Positions 13,015 through 25,800 of a stretch of DNA of 64,000 nt are shown here, piece after piece. Under the pieces are notes generated by a model, which made no database searches, was not told where the DNA came from, and was given only the letters and a program-made list of their open reading frames with translations. This stretch comes from Chlorocebus sabaeus (lineage: Eukaryota; Chordata; Mammalia; Primates; Cercopithecidae). Both the position numbers and the translations under genes were made by a program. The stretch's first letter is position 1. Every line of letters begins with the position of its first letter. The stretch spans positions 1 through 64,000 of the forward strand of contig NW_027327412.1 of NCBI RefSeq assembly GCF_047675955.1, given 5' to 3'.

Positions 13015-13034
13015 CGGTCTGGCCACTTTGAAAA
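13015..13034. other. Decamer satellite / alpha satellite junction
   Basis: The last CCGG-type modules (GGCCGGTCTGGCC) end at about 13024. The next bases, ACTTTGAAAATTCCACAAG, are the interior of an alpha-satellite monomer (compare ACTTTGCAAATTCCACAAG throughout the array). There is no spacer, transposon end or poly-A tract between the two satellites, and alpha satellite starts mid-monomer. Confidence 0.9.
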
Positions 13035-16000
13035 TTCCACAAGAACATACTTAGCGAAAGGCTACTTGAGGGGAAAGCTTTAACTCTGTGAGATGAATTA
13101 ACAGAACACACAGCCGTTTCTCAGACAGCTTCTTTCCATTTTCTAATGGAAGAGATTCACTTTTTCACCATAGCCCTCTATGGGCTTCCAAATATCACTT
13201 TGCAAATTCCACAAAAACAGTCTTAGCGAAGGGCATCTTGAGGGGAAAGCTGTAACTCTGTGAGATGAATTACAGAACACAAAGAAGTTTCTCAGAATAC
13301 TTCTTTCAAGTTTTTAAATGAAGATAATTAGTTTTTCACAATAGCCCTCTATAGAATTCCGAATATCACTTTGCAAATTAAACAAGAACAGTTTTAGCGA
13401 AGGCTTCTTGAGGGGAAAGCTGTAACTCTGTGAGATGAATTAAGAGAACACAAAGCCGTTTCTCAGAAAACTTCTTTCAAGTTTTTAGCTGAAGATATTT
13501 CCTTTTTAACCATATCCCTCTAAGGGCTTCCAAATATCACCTTGCAAATTCCACAAGAACAGTCTTAGTGAAAGACTTCTTGAGAGGAATGCTGTAACTC
13601 TGTGAGATGAAATAACAGAACACAAAGCAGTTTATCAGAAAGCTTCTTTCAGGTTTTTAACTGAAGATATTTACTTTTTCACAATAGGCGTCTCTGGGGT
13701 ACCAAATATCACTTTGGAAATTCCACAAGAACAGTCTTAGTGTAGGACTTCTTGAGGGGAAAGCTTTAACTCTGTGAGATGAATTAACAGAACACAAAGA
13801 AGTTTCTAAGAAACCTTCTTTTCAGTTTTTATCTTAGGATATTTCCTTTCAAACCATAGCCCTCTATGGGCTTCCCAATATCACTTTGCAAATTCTGCAA
13901 GAACAGACTTAGCGAAAGGCTTCTTGAGGGGAAATCTGTTACGCTGTGAGATGAATTACCAGAATATGAAGCAGTTTTTCAGAAAACTTCTTTCCAGTTT
14001 TTAATGAAGATATTTTCTTTTTCACCATCGCCCTCTATGGTCTTCCAGATATCACTTTGAATATTACACAAGAACAGTCTTAGTGAACGGCTTCTTGAGG
14101 GGAATGCTGTAACACTGTGAGATGAATTAACAGAACACAAAGCATTTTCACAGAAAGCTTCTTTAAGATTTTTATCCGAGGACATTTACTTTTTCACCAC
14201 ATCCCTCAAGGGTCTTCCAAATATCACTTTGCAAATTCCACAAGAATAATGTTAGCGAAAGACTTCTTGAGGGGAAAGCTGTAACTCTGTGAGATGAATT
14301 AACAGAACACTAAGACGTTTCTCAGAAAGCTTCTTCCAGTTTTTAATGAAGAGACATCCTTTTTCACCATAGCCCTAATTGGACTTTCAAATATCACATT
14401 GGAAATTCCACAAGAGCAGACTTAACGAAAGGCTTCTTCAGAGGAAATCTGTAACTCTGTGAGATGAATTTAGAGAACACAAAGCCGTTTCTAAGAAAGA
14501 TTCTTTGCAGTTTTTAACTGAAGATATTTCCATTTTCACCATAGCCCACTATGGGCTTCCAAATATCACTTTTTAAATTCCAAAAGAACAGTCTTAGGGA
14601 AAGCCTTCTTGAGGTGAAAGCTGTAACTCTGTGAGATGAATTGACAGAACACAAAGCAGTTTCTCAGAAAGCTTCTTTCCAGTTTTTAACAGAAGATATT
14701 TTCTTTTTCACCTCAGCCTTGTATGGGCTTCCAAATGTCACTTTGGAAATTCCACAAGAACAGTCTTAGCGAAAGGCTTCTTGAGAGAAAAGCTAAAACT
14801 CTGTGAGAAGAATTAACAGAACACAAAGCAGTTTCTCAGAAAGCTTCTTTCCAGTTTTTAACTGAAGATATTTTCTTTTTCACCATAACCCGCTATGGGC
14901 TTCCAAATATCACTTTGCAAATTCCACAAGAACAGTATTAGCGAAAGGCTTCTTGAGGGAAAAGCTGTAACTCTGTGAGATGAATTAACAGGAAACAAAG
15001 CAGTTTCTCAGAAAGCTTCTTTACACTTTTTAACTGAAGATATATCATTTTTCACCATAGCCCTCTATGGGCTTCCAAATATCACCTTGCAAATTCCACA
15101 AGAACAGTCTTAGTGAAAGGCTTCTTGAGGAGAAAGCTGTAACTGTGTGAGATGAATTAACAGAACACAAAGCAGTTTCCCGGAAAGGTTATTTCCAGTT
15201 TTTAACGAAAGAGATTTCCTTTTTCACCATAGCCCTCTGTGGGCTTCCAAATATCTCTTTGCAAATTCCACAAGAACAGTCTTATCGAAAGTCTTCTTGA
15301 GGGGAAAGCTGTAACTCTGTGAAATGAATTAACAGAACACAAAGCAGTTTCTCAGAAGGATTCTTTCCAGTTTTTAAATAAATATATTTCCTATATCACC
15401 ATAGACCTCTACGGGCTTCCAAATCTCACTTTGTAAATTTCGCAAGAAGAGTCTTAGTGAAAGGTTTCTTGAGGGGAAAGCTGTGTCTCTGTGAGTTGAA
15501 TTAAAAGAACACAAAGCAGTTTTCCCAAAAGCTTCTTTTCAGTTTTTATCTAAGTATATTTCCTTTTTCACCACAGCGCCCTATGGGCTTCCAAATGTTA
15601 CTTTTAAATTCCACAAGAACAGTCTTAGGGAAAGGCTTCTCCAGGGGAAAGCTGTAACTCTTTTAGATGAATTAACAGAACACAAAACGGTTTCTCAGAA
15701 AGCTTCTTTCCGGTTTTTAAATTAAGATATCACCTTTTTCAGCATAGACCTCTATAGGCTTCCAAATATCACTTTGAAAATTCCACAAGAACAGTCTTAG
15801 CAAAAGGCTTCTTGAGGATAAAGCCTTAACTCTGTGAGATGAATTAACAGAACACAAAGCTGTTTCTCAGAAAGCTTCTTTCCAGTTTTTAAATGAAGAT
15901 AATTCCTTTTTCACAATATCCCTCTTTAGGCTTACAAATATCACTTTGCAAATTCCACAAGAACAGTCTTAGTGAAAGACTTCTTGAGGTGAAAGTTGTA

Positions 16001-19000
16001 ACTCTGTGAGATAAATTGACAGAACACAAAGCAGTTTCTCATAAAGCTTCTTTCCAGTTTTTAACAGAAGATATTTCCTTTTTCACTTTAGCCCTCTATG
16101 GGCTTCCAAATATCACTTTGCAAATTACACTAGAACAGTCTTAGCGAAAGGCTTCTTGAGGGGAGAGCTGTAACTTTGTGAGATGAATTAAGAGAACACA
16201 AAGCAGTTTCTCAGAAAGCGTCTTTCCACTTTTTAACTGAAGATATTTCCTTTTTCACCATAGCCCTCTACGCGCTTCCAAATATCACTTTCCAAATACC
16301 ACAAGAACAGTCTTAGCGAAAGGCTTCTTGAAGGGAAAGCTGTTACTCTGTGAGATGAATTATAAGAACACAAAGCCGTTTTTCAGAAAGCTTCTTTCCA
16401 GTTTTTAACGGAAGATATATCCTTTCTCACCATAGCCCTCTAGGGGCTTCCGAATATCACTTTGCAAATTCCAAAAAAACAGTCTTAGTGAAAGGCTACT
16501 TGAAGGGAAAGCTGTAACTCAGTGAGATGAATTAACAGAACACAAAGCAGTTTCTCAAAAACCTTCTTTTCAGCTTTTATCTTAGGATATTTTCCTTTTC
16601 ACCACAGCTCCCTATGGGCATCAAAATATCACTTTTAAAATTCCACAAGAACAATCTTAGTGAAAGGCTTCTTGAGGGGAAAGCTTAACTCTGTGAGATG
16701 AATTAACAGAACACAAAACAGTTTCTCAGAAAGATTCTTTCCAGTTTTTAACTGAAGATACTTACTTTTTCACCATAGCCCTCTATGGGCTTCCAAATAT
16801 CACTTTATAAATTCCACAAAAAGAGTCTTAGCGAAAGGCTACTTGAGGGGAAAGCTGTACCTCTCTGAGATGAATTAACAGAACACCAAGCCGTTTCTCA
16901 GAAAGCTTCTTTCCAGTTGTTAACTGAAGATATTTCCTTTTTCAGCATAGCCCTCTCTGGGCTTCCTAATATCACCTTGCAAATTCCACAATAACAGTAT
17001 TAGCGAAAGGCTTCTTGAGAGCAAAGATATAACTCTGTGAAATGAATTAACAGAACACAAAACAGGTTCTCAGAAAGCTTATTTCCAGTTTTTAACTGAA
17101 GATATTTTCTTTTTCACCTTAACCCTCTACGGGCTTCCAAATATCACTTTGTAAATTCCACAAGAAACGTCTTAGCGAAATGCTTCTTGAGGGAAAAGCT
17201 GTAAATCGGTGAGATGAATTAACAGAACACAACGCAGTTTCTCAGAAAGCTTCTTTCCACTTTTTAATTGAAGATATTTCCTTTTTCACCCTAGCCCTCT
17301 ATCGGCTTCCAAATGTCACCTTGAAAATTCCACAAGAACAGTCTTAGCTAAAGGCTTCTTGAGGGGAAAGCTGTAAATCTGTGAGATGAATTAACAGAAA
17401 ATTAAGCCGTTTCTCAGAAAGCTTCTTTCCAGTTTTTAACGGAAGACATTTCCTTTTTCACCATAACCCTCATTAGGCTTCCAAATATCACTTTGCAAAT
17501 TCCACCAGAAAAGTCATAGGGAAAGGCTTCTTGAGGGAAAACCTGTAAGTCTGTGTGATGAGCTACCAGAACACATAGCAGTTTCTCAGAATTTTTCTTC
17601 CCAGTTTTTAACGGAAGATATTTACTTTTTCATCATAGCCCTGTATGGGCTTCCAAATATCACTTGGCAAATTCCACAAGAACAGTCTTAGCCAAAGGCT
17701 TCTTGAGGGGAAAGCTGTAACTCTCTCAGATGAATTAACAGAACACAAAGCCGTTTCTCAGAAAGCTTTTTTCCAGTTTTTATCGGAAGAGATTTCCTTT
17801 GTCACCATAGCCCACATTGGGCTTCCAAATAACACTATGGAAATTTCACAAGAACAGTCTTAGCGAAAGGCTTCTTAAGGGGAAAGCTGTAATTCTGTGA
17901 GATGAATTAAGAGAACAAAAAGCCATTTCTCAGAAAGCTTCTTTGCAGTTTTTAACTGAAGATATTTCCTTTTTCACCATCGCCCTCTATGGGCTTCCAA
18001 ATATCACTTTTTAAATTCCACCAGAGCAGTCTTAGCGAAAGGCTTCTTGAGGTGAAAGCAGTAAGTATGTGAGATGCATTGACAGATCACAAAGCAGTTT
18101 CTCAAAAAGCTTCTTTCCACTTTTTAACTGAAGACATTTCCTTTTTCACCATAGCCGTCTATGGGGTTCCAAATATCACTTTGCAAATTCCACAAGAACA
18201 GTCTTAGCGAAAGGTTTCTTGAGGGAAAAGCTGTAACTCTGTGAGATGAATTAACAGAACAAAAAGGAGTTTCTCAGAAAGCTTCTTTCCAGTTTTTAAC
18301 GGAAGAGATTTTCTTTTTCACCATAGCCCTCTGTGGGCATCCAAATACCACTTTGCAAATTCCACAAGAAAAATCTTAGAGAAAGGCTTCTTGACGGGAA
18401 AGCTTTAACTCTGTGAGATAAATTAACAGAACACAAAGAAGTTTCTCAGAAAGCTTCTTTCCAGTTTTGAAATGAAGATATTTCCTTTTTCACCATAGCC
18501 CTCTCTGGGCTTCCAAATATCACTTTGCAAATTCCACAACAATAGTCTTAGCGAAAGGCTTCTTGAGGGGAAAGTTGTAGCTCTGTGAGATGAATTATCA
18601 GAACACAAAGCAGTTTCTCAGAAAGCTTCTTTCCAGTTTTTAACTGAAGATATTTCCTTTTTCACCATAGCCCTCTAAGGGCTTCCAAATATCACTTTGC
18701 AAATTCCACAAGAACAGTCTTATAGAAAGGCCTCTTGACGGGAAAGCTGTAACTCTGAGGGACGAATTAACAGAACACAAAGCAGTTTCTCATAAAGCTT
18801 CTTTCCAGTTTTTAACGGAAGATATTTCCTTTCTCACCATAGCCCTCTATGGGCTTCCAAATATCACTTTTTGAATTCTACAAGAACAGTCTTAGCGAAA
18901 GGCTTCTTGTTTGGAATGTTGTAACTCTCTGAGATGAATTAACAGACCACAAAGAAGTTTCTCAGAAAGCTCCTTTCCAGTTTTTAACTGAAGATATTTC

Positions 19001-20956
19001 CTTTTTCACTTTAGCCTTCTATGGGCCTCCAAATATCACTTTCTAAATTCCACAAGAACAGTCTAAGCAAAAGAATACTTGAGAGGAAAGCTATAACTCT
19101 CTGAGATGAATTAACAGAACACAAAGCAATTTATCAAAAATCTTTTTTTCAGTGTTTATCTTAGGATATTTCCTTTTTCACCTTAGCCCTCTATGGGTTT
19201 CCAAATATCACTTTTTAAATTCCACAAGAACAGTCTTAGAGAAAGGCTTTTGAGGGGAAAGCAGTAACTCTATGAGATGAATTAACAGAACACAAAGCAT
19301 TTTCTCAGAAAGCTTCTTTCCAGTTATTAACTGAATATATTTCCTTTTTCTCCATAGCCCTCTATGGGCTTCGAAATATTACTTTGCAAATTCCACAAGA
19401 ACAGTCTTAGCGAAAGGCTTCTTGAGGTGAAAGCTGTAACTCTGTGAGATGAACTGATAAAACACAATGCAGTTTCTCAAAAAACGTCTTTCCAGTTTTT
19501 ATCTGAAGATATTTAGTTTTTCACCCTAGGCCTCTATGGGCTTCCAAATATCAATTTGCAAATTCCACAAGAACAGCCTTAGCGAAAGGCTTCTTGAGGG
19601 GAAAGCTGTAACTCTGTGAGATGAATTAATAGAATACAAAGCAGTTTCTCAGAAAGATTCTTTCCACTTTTTAACTGAAGATATTTCCTTTTTCACCATA
19701 GCCCTCTAAGGACTTCCAAATATCATTTTGCAAATTCCAAAGAACAGTCTTAGCGAAATGCTTCTTTAGGGGAAAACTGTAACTCTGTGAGATGAATTAA
19801 CAGAACACAAAGCCGTTTCGCAGAAAGCTTCTTTCCAGTTTTTAACGGAAGAGATTTACTTTTTCACCATAGCCCTCTATGGGCTTCCAAATATCACTTT
19901 GCAAATCCCACAAGAACAGTCTTAGCAAAAGGGTTCTTGAGGGGAATGCTGTAACTCTGTGAGATGAAATAAGAGAACACAAATCCGTTTCTCAGAACGC
20001 TTCTTTCCACTTTTTAACTAAAGTGATTTCCTTTTTCAGCATAGCCCTCTATGGGCTTCCAAATATCACTTTGCCAATTACACAATAACTTTCTTAGCGA
20101 AAGGCTTCCTGAGGGGAAAGGTGTAACTCTGTGAGATGAATTAACAGAACCCAAAGCAGTTTATCAAAAACATTCTTTCCAGTTTTTAACTGAAGTTATT
20201 TTCGTTTTCACCGTAGCCCTCTATGGACTTCCAAATATTACTTTGCAAAATTCACAAGAACAGTCGTAGCAAAAAGGTTCTTGATAGGAACGCTATAACA
20301 CTGTGAGATGAATTAACAGAACACAAAACAGTTTCTCAGAAAGATTCTTTCCAGTTTTTAACTGAAGATATTTTCTTTTTGAGCATAACCCTCTATGGGC
20401 ATCAAAATATCATTTTGCATGTTCCACAAGAACAGTCTTAGCCAAAGGTTTCTTGAGGGGAAAGCTGTAGTCTCTGAGGTGAATTAACAGAACACAAAGC
20501 AGTTTCTCAGAAAGCTTCTTTTCAGTTTTTATCTTAGGATATTGCTTTTTCACCATATCCCTTCATGGGCTTCCAAATATCACTTTGCAAATTCCACAAG
20601 AACAGTGTTCGCGAAAGGCTTCTTGAGGGGAAAGTTGCAACTCTGTGAGATGTATTAACAGAACTGAAAGCAGTTTCTCAGAAATCTTCTTTCCAGTTTT
20701 CTACTGAAGATATTTCCTTTTTTACCATAGCCCTCTATGGGCTTCCAAATATCACTTTGCAAATTCCACAAGAACTGTCTCAGGGAAAGGCTTCTTGAGG
20801 GGAGAGCTGTAATTCTGTGAGATGAATTAATAGAACACAAAGCAGTTTCTCAGAAAACTTCTTTCCAGTTTTTAACGGAAGAAATTTCCCTTTTCACCAT
20901 AGCCCACTATGGGCTTCCAAATATTACTTTGCAAATTTCACAAGAACAGTCTTAGC

Positions 20957-20984
20957 GAAAGGCTTCTTGAGAAAGGCTTCTTGA
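20957..20984. repeat. 14-base internal duplication in an alpha monomer
   Basis: GAAAGGCTTCTTGA is present twice in direct succession, lengthening this monomer. The same duplication at the same position in the monomer occurs at 25773-25800, and a decayed version lies near 27005-27032. Confidence 0.85.
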
Positions 20985-22059
20985 GGGGAAAGCTGTAACT
21001 CTCTGAATTGAATTCACAGAACACAAAGCAGTTTCTCAGAAAGCTTCTTTTCAAGTTTTATATTAGGATAATTCCTTTTTCACCATAGCCCTCTATGGGC
21101 TTCCAAATATCACTTTGCAAATTCCACAAGAACAGTCTTAGCGAAAGGCTTCTTGAGGAGAAAGTTGTAACTCTGTGAGATGAATTAATAGAACACAAAG
21201 CAGTTTCTCAGAAAGCTTCTTTCAAGTAGTTAACTCAAGATATTTCCTTTTGAACCATAGCCCTCTACGGGCTTCGAAATATCACTTACCAAATTCCACA
21301 AGAGCAACCTTAGTGTAAGGCTTCTTGAGGAGAACGCTGTAATTCTGTGAGATGAATTAAGAGAACACAAAGCAGTTTCTCAGAAAGCTTCTTTCCAGTT
21401 TTTATCTGAAGAGGTTTCCTTTTTCACCCTAGCCCTCTATGGCTTCCAAATATCACTTTGCAAATATCACAAGAACAGTCTTCATGAAAGGTTTCTTGAG
21501 GGGAAAACTGTAACTCTGGAGATGAATTAACAGATCACAAAGCAGTTTCTCAGAAAGCTTCTTTTCGGTTTTTATCTTAGGATATTTCCATTTTCACCAT
21601 AGCCCTCTATGGGCTTCTAAATATCACTTTGCAAATTCCACAAGAACAGTCCTAGCGAAATGCTTCTTGAGGAGAAAGCTTTAACTCTGTGAGTTGAATT
21701 AACAGAACACAAACTGTTTCTCAGAAAGCTTCTTTTCAGTTTTTATCCCAGGATATTTCCTTTTTCACCATAGCCCTCTATGGGCTTCCATATATCACTT
21801 TGAAAATTCCACAGGAGTAGTCTTATTGAACGGCTTCTTGAAGGGAAAGCTGAAACTCTGTGAGATGAATTATCAGAGCATGAAGCAGTTTCTCAGAAAG
21901 ATTCTTTCCAGTTTTTAACTTAAGATATTTCCTTTTTCAATATAGACCTATAAGGGCTTCGAAATATCACCTTGCAAATTCCACAGAAACAGACTTAATG
22001 AATGACTTCTTGAGTGGAAAGCTATAACTCTGTGAGATGAATTAAGAGAACACAATACA

Positions 22060-22800
22060 GTTTCTCAGAAAGCTTCTTTTCGATTTTTATCTTAGGATAT
22101 TTCCCTCTCCGCCACAACCCTCTCTCGGCTTGCAATATCACTTTCCAAATTCCACAAGAACAGTCTCAGTGAATGGCTTCTTGACAGGAAAGCTGTAACT
22201 GTGTGAGATGAATTAACAGTTCACAAATCAGTTTCTCAGAAAGCTTCTTTTCAGTTTTTATCTTAGAACATATCCTTTTTCACCATAGCCCTCTATGGGC
22301 TTCAAAATACCACTTTGCAAATACCACAAGAACAGACTTAGCGAAAGTCTTCTTCAGGGGAAAGCTGTAACTCTGTGAGATGAATTAACAGAACACAAAG
22401 CAGCTTCTAGGAAAGATTCTTTCCAGTTTTTTACAGAAGATATTTCAGTTTTCACCGTCGCCCTCTAAGGGCTTTCAAATATCACTTTGCAAATTCCAAA
22501 ACAACAGTCTTAGCGAAAGGCTTCTTGAGGGTACAGCTGTGACTCTGTGAGATGAATTAACTGAACACAAAGTAGTTTCTCAGAAAGCTTCTTTCCAGTT
22601 TTAAACAGAAGGTATTTCCTTTCTCACAATAGCCCTCTATAGGCTTCCAAATATCACTTTGCAAATTCCACAAGAACAGCCTTAGCGGAAGGCTTCCTGA
22701 GGGGAAAGCTGTAACTCTGTGAGATCAATTAACAGAACGCAAAGCAGTTTCTCAGAAAGCTTCTTTTCAATTTTTATCTTAGCATATTTCCTTTTTCACC
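22060..22800. repeat. Alpha multi-monomer block, copy A
   Basis: Monomers here share rare variants with those at 24290-25200. These include GGCTTGCAATATCACTT versus GGCTTCCAATATCACTT with a missing base, GTCTCAGTGAATGGCTTCTTGAC versus GTGTCAGTGAACGG, CTTCTTCAGGGG, GTTTTTTAC, TTTCAGTTTTCACC, ACAGCTGTGACTC, GAAGGTATTTCC and GAGATCAATTAACAG. The order of these variants is the same in both places. The offset is about 13 monomers at the left end and 14 at the right end, so one monomer was gained or lost. Confidence 0.7.
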
Positions 22801-24289
22801 ATAGCCCTCTACGTGCTTCCAAATATCACTTAGCAAATTCCACAAGAACAGCCTTAGCGAAAGGCTTCTTGAGCAGAACGCTGTAACTCTGTGAGATGAA
22901 TTAACAGAACACAAAGCAGTTTCTCAGAAAGCTTCTTTCCACTTTGTAACTGAAGTTGTTTCGTTTTTCACCATAGCCTCCTATGGGCTCCCAAATATCA
23001 CTATGCAATTTCCACAAGAACAGTATCAGCGAAAGGACTCTTGAGGGGAAAGCTGTAACTCTGTGAGATGAATTAACAGAACACAAAGCAGTTTCTCAGA
23101 AAGCTTCTTTTCAGTTTTTATCTTAGGATATTTCCTTTTTTCATAGCCCTCTAAGGGCTTCTAAATATCACTTTGCAAATTTCACAAGAGCAGTCTTAGC
23201 GAAAGGCTTCTCCAGGGGAAAGCTGTAACTCTGAGAGATGAATTAACAGAACGCAAAGGAGTTTCTCAGAAAGCTTCTTTCCAGTTTTTAACTGAAGGTA
23301 TTTCCTTCTTTACCATAGCCCTCTATAGGCTTCCAAATATCACTTTGCAAACTCCACAACAACAGCCTTAGCGAAAGGCTTCTTGAGGGAAAAGCTGTAA
23401 CTCCGTGAGATCAATTAACAGAACACAAGGCAGTTTCTCAGAAAGCTTCTTTTCAGTTTCTATGTTAGGATATTTCCTTTTTCACCATAACCCTCTACGG
23501 GTTTCCAAATATCACTTTGCAAATTCCACAAGAGCAATCTTACTGAAAGGCTTCTTGGTGTGAAATATATAACTCTGTGAGATGAATTAACAGAACACAA
23601 AGCAGTTTCTCAGAAAACTTCTTTCCAGTTTTTAATGGAAGACAGTTACTTTTTCAACATAGCCCTCTACTTGCTTCAAAATATCACTCTGCTAATTCTA
23701 CCAGAACAGTCTTTGTGAAAGACTTCTTGAGGGGAAAGTTGTAACACTGTGTGATCAATTAACGGAAAACAAACCAGTCACTCAGAACGTTTCTTTCCAG
23801 TTTTTACGTAGGTTATTTCCTTTTTCACCATAGTCCTCTATGGACTTCCAAATATCACTTTGGAAATCCCACAAGAAAAGTCTTAACAAAAGGCTTCATG
23901 AGGGGAAACTGTAACTCTGTAAGATGATTTAACAGAACACAAAGCAGTTTTTCAGAAAGCTTCTTTCCAGTTTGTAACCGAACATACTTCGTTTTTCACC
24001 ATAGCCCCCTATGGGCTTCCAAATATCACTTTGAATATTCCACCGGAACAGTCTTAGCGAAAGGCTTCTTGAGGGGAAAGCGGTAACTCTCTGAGATGAA
24101 TTAACAGAACACAAAGCAGTTTCTCTGAAAGCTTCTTTCCGGTTTTTAACGAAAGAGATTTCCTTTTTCACCATAGCCATCTGTGGACTTCCAAATATCA
24201 CTTTGCCAATTCCACAAGAACAGTCTTAGCGAATGGCTTCATGAGGGGAAAACTGTAACTCTGTAAGATGATTTAACAGAACACAAAGC

Positions 24290-25200
24290 AGTTTCTCAGA
24301 AAGCTTCTTTTCGGTTTTTATCTTAGGATATATACCTTTTCGCCATAACCCTCTATCGGCTTCCAATATCACTTTGCAAATTCCACAAGAACAGTGTCAG
24401 TGAACGGCTTCTTGACGGGAAAGCTGTAAATGTGTGAGACGAATTAACGAACAAAGCAGTTTCTCAGAAAGCTTCTTTTCAGTTTTTATTTTAGGACAAT
24501 TTCTTTTTCATCATAGCCCTATATGCGCTTCCAAATATCACCTTGCAAATTCCACAAGAACAGAGTTAGTGAAAGGGTTCTTCAGGGGAACGCTGTAACT
24601 CTGTGAGATGAATTAACAGAACACAAAGTAGTTTCTCAGAAAGCTTCTTTACAGTTTTTTACTGAAGATATTTCAGTTTTCACCATAGCCCTCAAAGGGC
24701 TTCCAAATATCACTTTGCAAATTCCAAAGCAACAGTCTTAGCGAAAGGATTCTTGAGGGGAAAGCTGTAAATCTTTGAGATGAATTAACAGAACACAATC
24801 AGTTTCTCAGAAATCTTCTTTTCAGTTTTTATCTTAGGATATTTCCTTTTTCCCATAGCCTTATAAGGGCTTCGAAATATCACTTTGCAAATTTCGCAAA
24901 AACAGTCTTAGGGAAAGGCTTTTTGAGGGGACAGCTGTGACTCTGTGAGATGAATTAGCAGAACACAAAGCAGTTTATCAGAAAGCTTCTTTCCAGTTTT
25001 TAACTGAAGGTATTTCCTTTCTCACCATACCCCTCTATAGGCTTCTAAATATCAAATTGCAAATTCCACAAGATCAGAGTTAGCAGAAGGCTTCTTGAGG
25101 GGAAAGTTGTAACTCTGTGAGATCAATTAACAGAACGCAAGGCATTTTCTCAGAGAGGTTCTTTTCAGTTTTTATCTTAGCATATTTCCTTTTTCACCAT
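24290..25200. repeat. Alpha multi-monomer block, copy B
   Basis: This is the partner of 22060-22800, sharing the same series of rare variants in the same order. It includes one extra ATCTTAGG-type monomer near 24750-24930 that is not in the other copy. A single related monomer (GAAGGTATTTCC, then CTATAGGCTTCC, then GAGATCAATTAACAG) also occurs near 23296-23460. The set looks like the eroded remains of a higher-order repeat. Confidence 0.7.
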
Positions 25201-25772
25201 AGCCCTCTATGGATTTCCAAATATCACTTTGCAAATTCCACAAGAACAGTCTTAGTGAACGGCTTCTTGAGGGAAAAGCTGTAACGCTGTGAGATGAATT
25301 AACAGAACACAGAGAAATTTCTCAGAAAGCTTCTTTTCAGTTTTTATCTTCGGATACTTCCTTTTTCACCATAGCCCTCTATGGGCTTCCAAATATCACT
25401 TTGCAAATTCCACAAGCACAGTCTTAGCGAAAGGCTTCTTCAGGGGAAAGCTGTAACTCTCTGAGATGAATTAACAGAACACAAAGCAGTTTCTCAGAAA
25501 GCTTCTTTCCAGCTTTTTACCAGAGATATTTCCTTTTTTAACCATAGCCCTCTAAGGGCTTCCAAATATCCCTTTGCAAATTCCACAAGAACAGACTTAG
25601 CGAAAGGCCTCTTGAAGGGAAAGCTGTAACTCTGTGAGATCATTAAGAGAACACAAAGCAGTTTCTCAGATACCTTCTTTTCAGTTTTTATCTTAGCATA
25701 TTTCCTTTTTCATCCTAGCTCTCTATGGGCTTCCAAATATCACTTTCCAAATTCCACAAGAACAGTCTTAGC

Positions 25773-25800
25773 GAAAGGCTTCTTGAGAAAGGCTTCTTGA
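25773..25800. repeat. 14-base internal duplication in an alpha monomer (second copy)
   Basis: GAAAGGCTTCTTGA is doubled as at 20957-20984. The following monomer in both places is an ATCTTAGG-like type with GTTGAATT or a similar variant, which suggests that both descend from one altered monomer. Confidence 0.85.

Larger units (their letters stand above)
1..13024. repeat. Ten-base-module (CCGG) satellite array
   Basis: The whole stretch can be cut into ten-base modules that stay in register for hundreds of bases. The commonest are TTTGAGCCGG, TCAAAACCGG, TCTGGTCTGG, TCTGGTCCGG, TTTTAGCCGG, TCTGGGCCGG, TTTGATCCGG, TTTCAGCCGG and TCTCATCCGG. Most share a leading T and a CCGG end; CTGG and CCAG are the main variants. 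Dimers of 20 bases are the most obvious visible period. The register shifts only at occasional one- or two-base indels and at a recurrent twelve-base module, TTTGTGGCCCAG. The array is open at the left edge of the window and ends abruptly at alpha satellite. Long minus-strand reading frames rich in Q, T, P, R and D run through it, but they only reflect a 30-base (10-residue) period and are not genes. I do not recognise the family. It is not alpha, beta or gamma satellite, nor the CATTC-type human satellites II and III. Confidence 0.93.

Noticed and set aside
1..13024. CRISPR-like array of short repeats
   Set aside because: There are no unique spacers between constant repeats. Every module is a variant of the same ten-base unit, and the context is a primate genome.
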